Positions 50,845-59,857 of a stretch of DNA of 64,000 bases are shown in pieces. The position numbers and the translations under genes were made by a program. Source of the stretch: Curtobacterium sp. VKM Ac-2865 (GTDB lineage: Bacteria > Actinomycetota > Actinomycetes > Actinomycetales > Microbacteriaceae); NCBI RefSeq assembly GCF_015350905.1, contig NZ_JADKRZ010000001.1, forward strand, positions 310,001 through 374,000, read 5' to 3'. Position 1 is the stretch's first letter, and each line of letters begins with the position of its first letter. The notes below the pieces were generated by a model. It was not told the origin of the DNA. It saw nothing but the letters and a program-made list of their open reading frames with translations, and did not search any database.

Positions 50845-51176
50845 CGCTCGTTCGCCGAGCGGGTCCGTTCACCCACGTCGTTCTTCGGGCCGCCGTGCAG
50901 CGCGCCGTGCTGCACGGCGTCGGGGCGGTGGGAGTCGTCCAGCTGGTCGACGTCCTCGTCGATGCCGGTGACCTTGACGGGGAACGTGCGGGAGCGGAGG
51001 TACCCGGCGAGGAAGTCGCAGTGTTCGTCGCACGCCGCCCAGATCTTCACGCGGTCGAGCGGGTGGATGCGCGGGTTCCGCCAGTTGACGCGCCAGCTGG
51101 CAGCGGTGGAGCACCCGGCGCGCGAGCACACCGGAGTGGAACCGGGCTCGGTGAACAGGTCGAAGGTCGCCCCCAT
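50841..51176 (-). CDS. Small conserved zinc-ribbon-like protein, function unknown
   Basis: 111 residues. Four cysteines arranged as C-x4-C (CSRAGC) and C-x3-C (CDEHC), about 30 residues apart, suggest one zinc site; conserved-looking aromatic blocks are WRVNWRNPRIH and DRVKIW. Found directly upstream of SURF1 in relatives as far as I recall. It sits between SURF1 and a DUF3099 protein with overlapping start and stop codons on both sides, so a role in oxidase assembly is possible but unproven. I do not recognise a named family. Confidence 0.7.
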   Translation of the reverse strand: MGATFDLFTEPGSTPVCSRAGCSTAASWRVNWRNPRIHPLDRVKIWAACDEHCDFLAGYLRSRTFPVKVTGIDEDVDQLDDSHRPDAVQHGALHGGPKNDVGERTRSANER

Positions 51177-51607
51177 CAGCGGTGACCCCACATGCGGGAC
51201 CGGTCGCCGTTCCGCTGCCATTCCTCTTGTGCGTGCTGGGCGGCCTGGCGCAGCCGCTCCTGCTCGTCACGGTAGGCCTGCGCGCGGGCGTCCTCCTGCT
51301 GCTGACGGAGTGCCGGGTCGTAGTCGGCGGCACGCACGAGGGCACCGGCGGGAGCGATCGCGTCGGACTCGACGTGGCTGCCGGCGTTCGCGATGACGAC
51401 GGCGATCCACGGGATCACGCCGGCGAGCACGATGGGGATGATCGCGAGGATCGGGCTGTGCCAGACGGTGTAGACGAGCACGGCTCCGACGAACAGGAAC
51501 ACGCGGACCGCCATCTGCCAGACGTAGCGCGACAGACGGTGGTGTCGGTCACGCGTCGGTGACTTCGGAAGTGCCGTGATGCTCTGCGTCGTACGCGTCG
51601 TCTTCAT
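51176..51607 (-). CDS. DUF3099 family membrane protein
   Basis: 143 residues. Two transmembrane helices (about 33-49 and 52-73), then a Gln/Glu/Arg/Ala-rich cytoplasmic helix (about 100-140). The pattern HRLSRYVWQMAVRVF before the first helix fits DUF3099. Function unknown. First gene of the three-gene SURF1 operon; its stop codon shares one base with the next start. ATG 51607. Confidence 0.75.
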   Translation of the reverse strand: MKTTRTTQSITALPKSPTRDRHHRLSRYVWQMAVRVFLFVGAVLVYTVWHSPILAIIPIVLAGVIPWIAVVIANAGSHVESDAIAPAGALVRAADYDPALRQQQEDARAQAYRDEQERLRQAAQHAQEEWQRNGDRSRMWGHR

Positions 51608-51785
51608 GCCTTCGTTCTCCGTCTGCCCACACATCAGCCTAAGCCCGGCCACCGACACTTGACCGTCCGATCTGGGGCCGTGTGTGCCCCGGTAGGCTCG
51701 TGCGGGCGTGTCGGGCGGATCATCGTCCGCGCGCCGTCGGACAGCCACGCCGTGCACCCCGAGCACACCACCGAACGGAGCGCCC

Positions 51786-52499
51786 ATGACCACCCCCCGT
51801 ACCGTCCTCATCACCGGCGGCAACCGCGGCATCGGCCTCGCCCTCGCCGAGCGGTTCGTCGCTGCCGGACACCGCGTCGCAGTCACCTCCCGCAGCGGCC
51901 ACGGCGGCCCCGAGGGCGCGCTGACCGTGCAGGCGGACATCACGGACACCGCCTCGGTCGACGCCGCCTTCACCGAGGTGGAGAACGCACTCGGCCCCGT
52001 CGAGGTGCTGGTCGCGAACGCCGGCATCACGAACGACGGCCTGCTGCTCCGGATGAGCGAGGAGGACTTCACGAGCGTCATCGACACCAACCTCACGGGC
52101 ACGTTCCGCGTCGTGAAGCGGGCGACGAAGGGCATGATGCGCGCCAAGTACGGTCGCATCGTGCTGATGTCGAGCGTCGTCGGCGCCTACGGGCAGGTCG
52201 GTCAGGTCAACTACGCGTCCTCGAAGGCCGCGCTGGTCGGCATGGCCCGCTCGATCACGCGCGAGCTCGGTTCGCGCGGCATCACCGCCAACGTGGTCGC
52301 GCCCGGGTTCATCCAGACCGACATGACGGCCGCGCTGCCCGAGGAGCTGCAGGCCGAGTTCAAGAAGCAGATCCCGGCAGCGCGCTACGGCACGGTCGAC
52401 GACGTCGCGGACGCCACGCTCTTCCTCGCCGGGGACGGCGCCGGCTACATCTCCGGCGCGGTCGTGCCGGTGGACGGCGGCCTCGGGATGGGCCACTAG
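51786..52499 (+). CDS. fabG: 3-oxoacyl-ACP reductase FabG
   Basis: 237 residues. NADPH-dependent reductase of fatty acid elongation. TGGNRGIG cofactor loop (10-17), NAG (78-80), and the catalytic triad S130, Y143, K147; the ending ISGAVVPVDGGLGMGH is FabG-typical. GGAG precedes ATG 51786 by 6 nt; a TAGGCT -10 box at 51693-51698 predicts an 80-nt leader. The enoyl reductase gene that often follows fabG in mycobacteria is not here. Confidence 0.88.
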   Translation: MTTPRTVLITGGNRGIGLALAERFVAAGHRVAVTSRSGHGGPEGALTVQADITDTASVDAAFTEVENALGPVEVLVANAGITNDGLLLRMSEEDFTSVIDTNLTGTFRVVKRATKGMMRAKYGRIVLMSSVVGAYGQVGQVNYASSKAALVGMARSITRELGSRGITANVVAPGFIQTDMTAALPEELQAEFKKQIPAARYGTVDDVADATLFLAGDGAGYISGAVVPVDGGLGMGH

Positions 52500-52511
52500 C
52501 CAGACCGGGCG

Positions 52512-53150
<639 letters not shown>

Positions 53151-53156
53151 GCCACC

Positions 53157-53162
53157 ACGGTA
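53157..53162 (-). promoter_or_regulatory. -10 box, leaderless start of serB
   Basis: TACCGT on the minus strand, 6 nt before GTG 53150. Confidence 0.5.
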
Positions 53163-53180
53163 GCGGTGCCGCGCACCTCG

Positions 53181-54422
53181 TTACGCCTCGACGCGGACGC
53201 CCTTGCCGACCACGGTGATGCCGGACTCGGTCACGGTGAAGCCGCGGGCGACGTCGGCCTCGCGGTCGACCCCCACCCGGGCACCAGGAGCGAGCACGAC
53301 GTCCTTGTCCAGGATCGCCCGGTTCACGACGGCTCCGGCGCCGATCGACGCCCGCTCGAACACGATCGAGTCGAGCACCTTCGCACCCGAGTCCACCGTG
53401 CACCAGGGGCCGATGACGCTGCGCTCGAGCTGGGCGCCGGACATCAGGCAGCCGAGCGACACGATCGAGTCGACCGTCGCGCCGGTGTTGCCGTTCGCGT
53501 CACGGACGAACTTCGCCGGCGGCAGGTTCGTCTGCTGGTTGAAGATCGGCCAGTCGGTGTTGTAGAGGTTGAAGACCGGCACCGGGGCGATCAGGTCCAT
53601 GTGGGCGTCGTAGAACGAGTCGATCGTCCCCACGTCGCGCCAGTAGTACTTGTCGCGGTCGTTCGACCCCGGCACCTCGTTGCGCTGCAGGTCGTACACG
53701 CCCGCGTCGCCGCGGTTGACGAAGTCCGGGACGATGTCGCCGCCCATGTCGTGCGCCGAGGTCTCGACCTGCCCGTCGCGGAGCACGGCGTCGACCAGGG
53801 CATCCGCGTTGAACACGTAGTTGCCCATGGACGCCAGGATCTCGCCGGGGGAGTCCGCCAGACCGATGGCGTCCGTCGGCTTCTCGAGGAACGCGTCGAT
53901 CTTGGTCGGGTCGTCCTGGTCGACCTGGATGACGCCGAACTGGTCGGCGAGGCCGATCGGCTGGCGGATCGCCGCGACCGTGGCACTGCGACCGGAGGCG
54001 ATGTGCGCGTCGACCATCTGGGAGAAGTCCATGCGGTACACGTGGTCGGCGCCGACCACGACGACGATGTCCGGACGCTCGTCACGCAACAGGTTGAGCG
54101 ACTGCAGGATCGCGTCGGCCGAACCGGCGAACCACCGCTTGCCCAGGCGCTGCTGCGCGGGCACCGACGCGACGTACGAGCCGAGCAGGCCCTCCATCCG
54201 CCAGGTCTCCGCGACGTGGCGGTCCAGGCTGTGCGACTTGTACTGCGTCAGGACGACGATCTTCTGCAACCCGGAGTTCACCAGGTTCGAGAGCGCGAAG
54301 TCGATGAGTCGGAAGTTCCCGCCGAACGGGACTGCGGGCTTCGCGCGGTCGGCAGTGAGCGGCATGAGCCGCTTGCCCTCGCCTCCCGCGAGGACGATGC
54401 CGAATACCTTCTTTGGTGCCAT
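53181..54422 (-). CDS. glgC: Glucose-1-phosphate adenylyltransferase
   Basis: 413 residues. Makes ADP-glucose from ATP and glucose 1-phosphate for glycogen synthesis. N-terminal [32 protein letters not shown], the catalytic-site [10 protein letters not shown] and the C-terminal beta-helix are all present. ATG 54422 is preferred over an in-frame GTG at 54431 because a TACTGT -10 box ends 7 nt upstream of it. Divergent from glgA with 47 bp between the two start codons. Confidence 0.96.
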   Translation of the reverse strand: MAPKKVFGIVLAGGEGKRLMPLTADRAKPAVPFGGNFRLIDFALSNLVNSGLQKIVVLTQYKSHSLDRHVAETWRMEGLLGSYVASVPAQQRLGKRWFAGSADAILQSLNLLRDERPDIVVVVGADHVYRMDFSQMVDAHIASGRSATVAAIRQPIGLADQFGVIQVDQDDPTKIDAFLEKPTDAIGLADSPGEILASMGNYVFNADALVDAVLRDGQVETSAHDMGGDIVPDFVNRGDAGVYDLQRNEVPGSNDRDKYYWRDVGTIDSFYDAHMDLIAPVPVFNLYNTDWPIFNQQTNLPPAKFVRDANGNTGATVDSIVSLGCLMSGAQLERSVIGPWCTVDSGAKVLDSIVFERASIGAGAVVNRAILDKDVVLAPGARVGVDREADVARGFTVTESGITVVGKGVRVEA

Positions 54423-54429
54423 GGGGTTC

Positions 54430-54463
54430 ACAGTAGGCGTCCGGAGTGGGAACCCGTTACGTT
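54430..54463. promoter_or_regulatory. Back-to-back leaderless promoters of glgC and glgA
   Basis: Minus strand: TACTGT (54435-54430), 7 nt before glgC ATG. Plus strand: TACGTT (54458-54463), 6 nt before glgA GTG 54470. The two -10 boxes are only 22 bp apart, so polymerase binding at one probably excludes the other. Confidence 0.5.
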
Positions 54464-54469
54464 GAGTCC

Positions 54470-55666
54470 GTGCGAGTCGATCTACTGACCAGGGAGTATC
54501 CGCCGGAGGTCTACGGCGGAGCGGGTGTCCACGTGGCCGAACTGACCGCGGCGCTGCGGTCCGGGACGGACACCGAGGTGCGCGTCCGCGCCTTCGGGGC
54601 CTTCCGTGACGAACCGGACGTGTGGGCCTACCGCACGCCGGACGGCCTCGGCCAGGCGAACGGCGCGCTGCAGGCGCTCGGCACCGACGTGCAGATCGCC
54701 GCGGACGTCGAGGGCGCCGACGTGGTGCACTCGCACACCTGGTACGCCAACGCGGCCGGGCGCATCGCGCAGCTGACCCACGGCATCCCGCACGTCGTCA
54801 CCGCCCACTCCCTCGAGCCCCTGCGCCCGTGGAAGGCCGAGCAGCTCGGTGGCGGCTACCGCCTGTCGAGCTGGATGGAGCGCGAGTCCTTCGTCGAGGC
54901 CGACGCCGTCATCGCCGTGTCGAAGGCCATGCGCGCCGACATCCTCCGGTCGTACCCGTCCATCGACCCCGCGAAGGTGCACGTCGTCTACAACGGCATC
55001 GACGTCGAGGAGTGGAAGCCCGAGGTCGACCACGACGCCGTCCGTGCCCTCGGCATCGACCCCGAGCGCCCGAGTGTCGTCTTCGTCGGGCGCATCACCC
55101 GGCAGAAGGGCCTGCCGTACCTGCTCCGCGCGGTCGCTGCCCTGCCGCCAGAGGTGCAGATCGTCCTGTGCGCCGGCGCCCCGGACACCCCCGAGATCCT
55201 CGCCGAGGTCACCGGTCTGGTCGAGGACCTCCGCCAGCAGCGCGACGGCGTCGTCTGGATCGACCGGATGCTCGCCCACCGCGAGATCGTCAACGTGCTG
55301 TCCTCGGGCACCGTCTTCGTGTGCCCCTCGATCTACGAGCCCCTCGGCATCGTCAACCTCGAGGCCATGGCCTGCGGCATCCCCGTCGTCGGCTCCGGCA
55401 CCGGTGGCATCCCCGAGGTCGTCGCCGACGGACTGACGGGCCGCATCGTGCCGATCGACCAGGTCACCGACGGCACCGGCACGCCGACGAACCCGGACAA
55501 GTACGTCGCCGACCTCGCCGCCACGCTGAACGAGGTGCTGTCGGACATCGGGCTCGCCAAGCTCATGGGACGCGCCGGCCGGCTCCGCGTCGAGAGCGAG
55601 TTCACCTGGGGCGCCATCGCGACGCGGACCCGGGCGGTCTACGACCAGGTCCTGGCGGCTCGCTGA
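54470..55666 (+). CDS. glgA: Actinobacterial glycogen synthase / maltose-1-phosphate synthase (GlgA/GlgM, GT4)
   Basis: 398 residues. GT4 glycosyltransferase using ADP-glucose. N-terminal [16 protein letters not shown], middle [12 protein letters not shown] and C-terminal [15 protein letters not shown] are diagnostic of the corynebacterial GlgA type. In mycobacteria the equivalent enzyme (GlgM) makes maltose 1-phosphate, so the label synthase versus GlgM is open. GTG 54470 fits the leaderless promoter; an in-frame GTG at 54446 would start upstream of the -10 box. Confidence 0.92.
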   Translation: MRVDLLTREYPPEVYGGAGVHVAELTAALRSGTDTEVRVRAFGAFRDEPDVWAYRTPDGLGQANGALQALGTDVQIAADVEGADVVHSHTWYANAAGRIAQLTHGIPHVVTAHSLEPLRPWKAEQLGGGYRLSSWMERESFVEADAVIAVSKAMRADILRSYPSIDPAKVHVVYNGIDVEEWKPEVDHDAVRALGIDPERPSVVFVGRITRQKGLPYLLRAVAALPPEVQIVLCAGAPDTPEILAEVTGLVEDLRQQRDGVVWIDRMLAHREIVNVLSSGTVFVCPSIYEPLGIVNLEAMACGIPVVGSGTGGIPEVVADGLTGRIVPIDQVTDGTGTPTNPDKYVADLAATLNEVLSDIGLAKLMGRAGRLRVESEFTWGAIATRTRAVYDQVLAAR

Positions 55667-55688
55667 GGCGAGTCAGAGCAGCACCAGC

Positions 55689-55735
55689 CAGGAGGCCCGG
55701 GTGACGTCCGCGACGGACGTCACCCGGGCCTCCTG
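55689..55735. terminator. Family A palindrome after glgA
   Basis: Perfect 22-bp arms with a CGA loop (left arm begins CAGGAGGCCCGGGTGACG), 22 bp past the glgA stop codon. The A-to-G change in the core (CAGGAGG for CGGGAGG) is mirrored in both arms, a compensatory change. Confidence 0.85.
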
Positions 55736-55796
55736 TCAGTCCGCCACCTGGCGCGACGCGCGCGCCCCGCGGACATCGGGTGACGGTCCGCTCGCG

Positions 55797-55802
55797 TAGG
55801 GT
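55797..55802 (+). promoter_or_regulatory. -10 box, leaderless start of the ABC ATPase gene
   Basis: TAGGGT, then 6 nt, then ATG 55809. Confidence 0.55.
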
Positions 55803-55808
55803 TGGGGC

Positions 55809-56591
55809 ATGCCCTCGGTTGTGCGCTTGTCAGACGTGTCCGTGGTCCGGAACGGGGCCACCATCCTCGACGCGGTCTCGTGGGAGGTGCAGGACGACGA
55901 GCGGTGGGTCGTGCTCGGCGCGAACGGCGCCGGCAAGACCACGCTGCTGCAGGTCGCGGGCGCACAGAGCTTCCCGACCTCGGGTGAGGTCGAGGTCCTC
56001 GGGACCGAGCTGGGCGGAGCCGACCTGTTCGAACTCCGGCCCCGCATCGGCTTCGCGTCCACGGCCCTGGCCCGCCGCATCCCGGTGACCGAGAAGGTCA
56101 TCGACGTGGTCCTCACCGCCGCGTACTCGGTCACGGGTCGCTGGAACGAGGAGTACGAGGAGCTCGACGTCCGTCGCGCCCAGCGTGTGCTCGACGAGTG
56201 GGGCCTCGGGTCCTTCACCGACCGGACCTTCGGCGAGCTCAGCGACGGCGAGCAGAAGCGCGTGCAGATCGCCCGGGCCGTCATGACCGACCCGGAGATC
56301 CTGTTCCTCGACGAGCCGGCCGCCTCGCTCGACCTCGGCGCCCGCGAGAGCCTGGTGCGCACCCTCGGCGGGTACGCGCAGAGCTCGGACTCGCCGGCGA
56401 TCGTCATCGTGACCCACCACGTCGAGGAGATCCCCGCGGGCTTCACGCACGCGCTCATCCTGTCCTCCGGGCACATCCAGGCCGCCGGCCCGATCGACGA
56501 CGTCCTGACCGACGCCACCCTGAGCGAGGCCTTCGGCATCGCGCTCACCGTCACGAAGGACGCCGGACGCTTCACGGCGCGCGCGTCCTGA
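55809..56591 (+). CDS. ABC transporter ATP-binding protein
   Basis: 260 residues, single ATPase domain. Walker A GANGAGKTT (about 38-46), signature LSDGEQKRVQIA (D replaces the usual G), Walker B ILFLDEPAASLD, H-loop VTHHVEEI. The sequence resembles the YlmA/ModF-like group of stand-alone ATPases. No permease or binding-protein gene is adjacent, so the partner is unknown. Confidence 0.8.
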   Translation: MPSVVRLSDVSVVRNGATILDAVSWEVQDDERWVVLGANGAGKTTLLQVAGAQSFPTSGEVEVLGTELGGADLFELRPRIGFASTALARRIPVTEKVIDVVLTAAYSVTGRWNEEYEELDVRRAQRVLDEWGLGSFTDRTFGELSDGEQKRVQIARAVMTDPEILFLDEPAASLDLGARESLVRTLGGYAQSSDSPAIVIVTHHVEEIPAGFTHALILSSGHIQAAGPIDDVLTDATLSEAFGIALTVTKDAGRFTARAS

Positions 56592-56619
56592 CCTGCTCCC
56601 GTTCGGGTCCGCTGTCTGG

Positions 56620-56625
56620 TATCGT
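56620..56625 (+). promoter_or_regulatory. -10 box of rpmE2
   Basis: TATCGT about 80 nt upstream of rpmE2, which also has AAGGA before its ATG, so this gene has a normal leader. Confidence 0.4.
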
Positions 56626-56703
56626 GGACGGCTGGCGTGAGCCGCAGACTTCCGGGGCGACCGCCCCGCTCTCAACACCGCTATCCACCCAAGGAATCAC
56701 CTC

Positions 56704-56952
56704 ATGAAGACCGAGACCCACCCCGAGTACCGCGCCATCGTCTTCCGCGACCTGGCTTCCGGTGAGACGTTCCTGACGCGTTCGACCGCGAACAGCGACA
56801 AGACCATCGAGCTCGACGGTGCCACCTACCCGGTGATCGACGTCGAGATCTCGTCCGCTTCGCACCCGTTCTACACGGGCAAGCAGCGCATCCTCGACTC
56901 CGCCGGTCGCGTCGAGAAGTTCAACCAGCGCTTCAAGGGCTTCAGCAAGTAG
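56704..56952 (+). CDS. rpmE2: 50S ribosomal protein L31 type B
   Basis: 82 residues. Begins [16 protein letters not shown] and ends [13 protein letters not shown]. It has none of the zinc-binding cysteines of type A L31, so it is the zinc-free form that many bacteria use when zinc is scarce. No Zur-type operator is obvious upstream. ATG with AAGGA about 9 nt before it. A 15-bp stretch spanning its stop codon is repeated 44 bp downstream. Confidence 0.95.
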   Translation: MKTETHPEYRAIVFRDLASGETFLTRSTANSDKTIELDGATYPVIDVEISSASHPFYTGKQRILDSAGRVEKFNQRFKGFSK

Positions 56953-57003
56953 GTCCTTCCCAGCGCTTGACGGGGCAGCTCCTCCAGGGCAAGTAAGTCC
57001 TTC
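56945..57003 (+). repeat. 15-bp direct repeat at the rpmE2 stop codon
   Basis: GCAAGTAGGTCCTTC (56945-56959, containing the TAG stop) recurs with one change at 56989-57003. It looks like a remnant of a short tandem duplication. Confidence 0.6.
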
Positions 57004-57011
57004 TCCACACG

Positions 57012-57047
57012 GAACGGGCGGTCCTCCTCCAGGAGGGCCGCCCGTTC
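57012..57047 (+). terminator. Hairpin terminator after rpmE2
   Basis: 17-bp stem with one mismatch (GAACGGGCGGTCCTCCT) and a 2-nt centre. Confidence 0.75.
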
Positions 57048-57070
57048 GCGCTGCTGGCGCCGATCGTCGT

Positions 57071-57132
57071 CGCACAACGAGAACCGGCTCGAACCACGGA
57101 CTTCCGCGGTTCGAGCCGGTTTTGGTTGTGCG
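57071..57132. terminator. Long interrupted palindrome between rpmE2 and the exonuclease gene
   Basis: Inner 18-bp arms (57082-57099, 57104-57121) with one mismatch, plus an outer 8-bp pair CGCACAAC/GTTGTGCG (57071-57078, 57125-57132). TTTTGGTTGT follows on the plus strand. Probably a bidirectional terminator for the converging genes. Confidence 0.75.
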
Positions 57133-57149
57133 GCGTCGATGCGCCTGCG

Positions 57150-57896
57150 TCAGTCGGCGGTGCGGTGGGGCCAGCGGCCGTCGGCGACGAACGAGGGGTC
57201 GCGCTTCTTCCGCATGTAGTCCTGGAAGGAGACCGCCTGGTCGGCGCACCAGGCGACCTGCTTGCGGTGCAGTTCCTCGGCCGAGACGGTGAGGTCGTCG
57301 GGGTACTTCAGCGCGATGGCCTGCGCGACGCGTCCGGCAGCGATGGCGTCGGCGCCGGCGTCGTGGGCGTCGGAGAGGGTGACGCCGTACGTCGCAGCGG
57401 CGGCCTCGAGCGTGCGCTTGCCCTTGCGGTAGGTGTCGAGCGCCTTGTCCATCACGAGCGGGTCGACGACGTTGCCGATGACGGGGGAGGCGATGCCGTG
57501 CCGCTTGGCTTCTCGGTCGAGCAGCGTGAGGTCGTACGGCGCGTTGTAGATCACCAGGGGGATGCCCCGGGCGAAGACGGCCTCGATCGCGAGGACGATC
57601 TCCGCGACGACCTCTCCCGCGGGGCGCCCCTCGGCCTGGGCGCGCTCGGTGCTGATGCCGTGGACCGCCGAGGCCTGCTCGGGGATGGGCACGCCGGGGT
57701 CGGCGAGCCAGGCGCCCTCGACGATGCTGCGCCCGGTCATGTCGATCAGGCCCACGTGGGCGGTGACGATCCGGGCGGTCTCGACGTCGATGCCGGTGGT
57801 CTCGAGGTCGAAGACGCCGAGTGCGTGCCACCAGGGTCGAGCTGAGAGGTCCTGAGCGGTGGCCGGGGCGTCCAGCTCGGTTGCGGAGTACGTCAC
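57150..57896 (-). CDS. DnaQ-like DEDDh 3'-5' exonuclease
   Basis: 248 residues. DnaQ fold with D30 and E32 in FDLETTG, D122 in YNAPYDLTLL, and H178-xxxx-D183 (HDAGAD), a complete DEDDh active site. This matches epsilon-type exonucleases; because it stands alone and carries an extra C-terminal 50 residues it may act in repair or RNA/DNA trimming rather than as the replicase proofreader. GTG 57896 lies 6 nt after a TAGCCT box. Confidence 0.88.
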   Translation of the reverse strand: MTYSATELDAPATAQDLSARPWWHALGVFDLETTGIDVETARIVTAHVGLIDMTGRSIVEGAWLADPGVPIPEQASAVHGISTERAQAEGRPAGEVVAEIVLAIEAVFARGIPLVIYNAPYDLTLLDREAKRHGIASPVIGNVVDPLVMDKALDTYRKGKRTLEAAAATYGVTLSDAHDAGADAIAAGRVAQAIALKYPDDLTVSAEELHRKQVAWCADQAVSFQDYMRKKRDPSFVADGRWPHRTAD

Positions 57897-57902
57897 ACCA
57901 CG

Positions 57903-57908
57903 AGGCTA
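57903..57908 (-). promoter_or_regulatory. -10 box, leaderless start of the exonuclease gene
   Basis: TAGCCT on the minus strand, 6 nt before GTG 57896. Confidence 0.5.
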
Positions 57909-57984
57909 ACCGGAGCGACCGACACGTCGACGCGACGCGCCCGCCGGGAGCGTGTGGGGCCTCCCGGCGGGCGTGTGGTGGTGA

Positions 57985-59739
57985 CTACGCGGCGGGGGCC
58001 GCCGGCGCTGCCGGAGCGGCCGGGACCTGCTGCGTGGGTGCGGCACCGACGTGCAGCCAGTAGAACGACTGCGTGCCGAGGGTCAGCGTGACCTTGCCCT
58101 CGTGGTCGAACGACGGGAACGACGCGCCGCCGAACAGGTCGTACAGCGGGCGTCCGGCGTACTCGGGGGCCGAGATCGTGGCCGTCGTGGCGTTGACCGC
58201 GAACGAGAACACGCAGAGGACGTCCTCGGCGGACGGGCCGAACTGCGTGCCGGCGCCCTCCCACGAGCGGACGAACGCCAGGACGCTCTCGTTGTCGGTC
58301 TGCTGCACGGCCAGGGAGCCCATGCCGAAGACCGGGTGGGCCTTGCGCACGTGGATGACGTTGCGGACCCAGTGCAGCAGCGACCGGGACTGCGCGAGCT
58401 GGGCCTCGACGTTCACCTGCGCGTAGTTGTAGACCAGCGACTGGACGACGGGCAGGAAGAGCTTGCCCGGGTCGGCGCTGGAGAAGCCCGCGTTGCGGTC
58501 CGGCGTCCACTGCATCGGCGTGCGCGAGGCGTCGCGGTCCGGCAGCCAGATGTTGTCGCCCATCCCGATCTCGTCGCCGTAGTACAGGAACGGCGAGCCC
58601 GGCAGCGAGAACAGCAGCGCATGGATGAGCTCGAGCTCGGCGCGGGAGTTGTCGAGCAGGGGCGCGAGACGACGGCGGATGCCGATGTTCGAGCGCATCC
58701 GCGGGTCGTAGCCGTACCAGCCGTACATCGCCTGGCGGTACTCCTCGCTGACCATCTCGAGGGTGAGCTCGTCGTGGTTGCGGAGGAACACGCCCCACGC
58801 GGCGCTCTCCGGCACGTCGAGCGTCTCCGAGAGGATCGCGGAGAGCTCCTTGGCGTGCTGGGCGCGGAGCGAGTAGAAGATGCGGGGCATCACCGGGAAG
58901 TCGAACGCCATGTGGCACTCGGGCTCCTCGTCGGTGCCGAAGAACGCGGCGGTCTCGCGGGGCCACTGGTTCGCCTCGGCGATGAGCACGCGGCCGGGGT
59001 ACTCCTCGTCGACCATCTTGCGCATCTTCTTGATGAACTCGTGGGTCTCCGGCTCGCCCTCGCCGTTGCCCTCCTCGGACTCGAAGAGGTACGGGATGGC
59101 GTCGAGGCGCAGGCCGTCGACACCGAGGTCGAGCCAGTGCCGGATGACGTCGTAGATGGCCTCGACCACGGCCGGGTTCTCGAAGTTCAAGTCGGGCTGG
59201 TGCGAGAAGAACCGGTGGAAGAAGAACTGGCGTCGGACCGGGTCGAACGTCCAGTTGGACTCCTCGGTGTCGACGAAGATCACGCGGATGTTCTCGTAGT
59301 GCTCGTCGGTGTCGCGCCAGACGTAGAAGTCGCCGTAGGGGCCGTCCGGGTCCTCGCGGGACTGCTGGAACCACTCGTGCTGGTCCGACGTGTGGTTGAT
59401 CACCATGTCGATCACGATGCGCATGTTGCGCTCGTGCGACTTCGTGACGAGCTCGCGGAACTCCTCGAGCGTGCCGAACTCCGGCAGGATCGCCTTGTAG
59501 TCGGAGATGTCGTAACCGCCGTCGCGCAGGGGCGAGCGGAAGAACGGCGGGAGCCAGAGCGCGTCGACGCCGAGCCACTGCAGGTAGTCGAGGCGGCTGA
59601 TCAGCCCCTGGAGGTCGCCCGTGCCGTCGCCGTTCGAGTCCACGAAGGACCGGATCATGCACTCGTAGAACACGGAGCGCTTGTACCAGAGCGGATCGAG
59701 CGTCAGTCCGGGCAGCTGGATCGGGGCTGTGAAGGTCAC
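57985..59739 (-). CDS. treS: Trehalose synthase (maltose alpha-D-glucosyltransferase)
   Basis: 584 residues. GH13 enzyme interconverting maltose and trehalose. Catalytic D213 (GLRLDAIPYL), E255 (LIAEANQWP) and D323 (LRNHDELTLE) are intact, and the TreS-type N-terminus PLWYKRSVFYECMIRSF and SRTPMQWT are present. The C-terminus is a short Ala/Pro repeat tail (PAAPAAPAAPAA). GTG 59739 is chosen because GAGGAG precedes it. No maltokinase or glgE is in the window. Close to glgC/glgA, consistent with a shared glucan/trehalose network. Confidence 0.93.
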   Translation of the reverse strand: MTFTAPIQLPGLTLDPLWYKRSVFYECMIRSFVDSNGDGTGDLQGLISRLDYLQWLGVDALWLPPFFRSPLRDGGYDISDYKAILPEFGTLEEFRELVTKSHERNMRIVIDMVINHTSDQHEWFQQSREDPDGPYGDFYVWRDTDEHYENIRVIFVDTEESNWTFDPVRRQFFFHRFFSHQPDLNFENPAVVEAIYDVIRHWLDLGVDGLRLDAIPYLFESEEGNGEGEPETHEFIKKMRKMVDEEYPGRVLIAEANQWPRETAAFFGTDEEPECHMAFDFPVMPRIFYSLRAQHAKELSAILSETLDVPESAAWGVFLRNHDELTLEMVSEEYRQAMYGWYGYDPRMRSNIGIRRRLAPLLDNSRAELELIHALLFSLPGSPFLYYGDEIGMGDNIWLPDRDASRTPMQWTPDRNAGFSSADPGKLFLPVVQSLVYNYAQVNVEAQLAQSRSLLHWVRNVIHVRKAHPVFGMGSLAVQQTDNESVLAFVRSWEGAGTQFGPSAEDVLCVFSFAVNATTATISAPEYAGRPLYDLFGGASFPSFDHEGKVTLTLGTQSFYWLHVGAAPTQQVPAAPAAPAAPAA

Positions 59740-59844
59740 CGTGCTCCTCGTCGTCAGAGACGGACCGGTTGTCACCAGGCCCGCCCCGGACACGATAGGC
59801 GGGTCCGGCCGAACGTGTTCCAGGGTCGTGGGGAAGGGCAGTCC

Positions 59845-59850
59845 TAGACT
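59845..59850 (+). promoter_or_regulatory. -10 box, leaderless start of the hydrolase gene
   Basis: TAGACT, then 7 nt, then ATG 59858. Confidence 0.55.
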
Positions 59851-59857
59851 GACGCGG

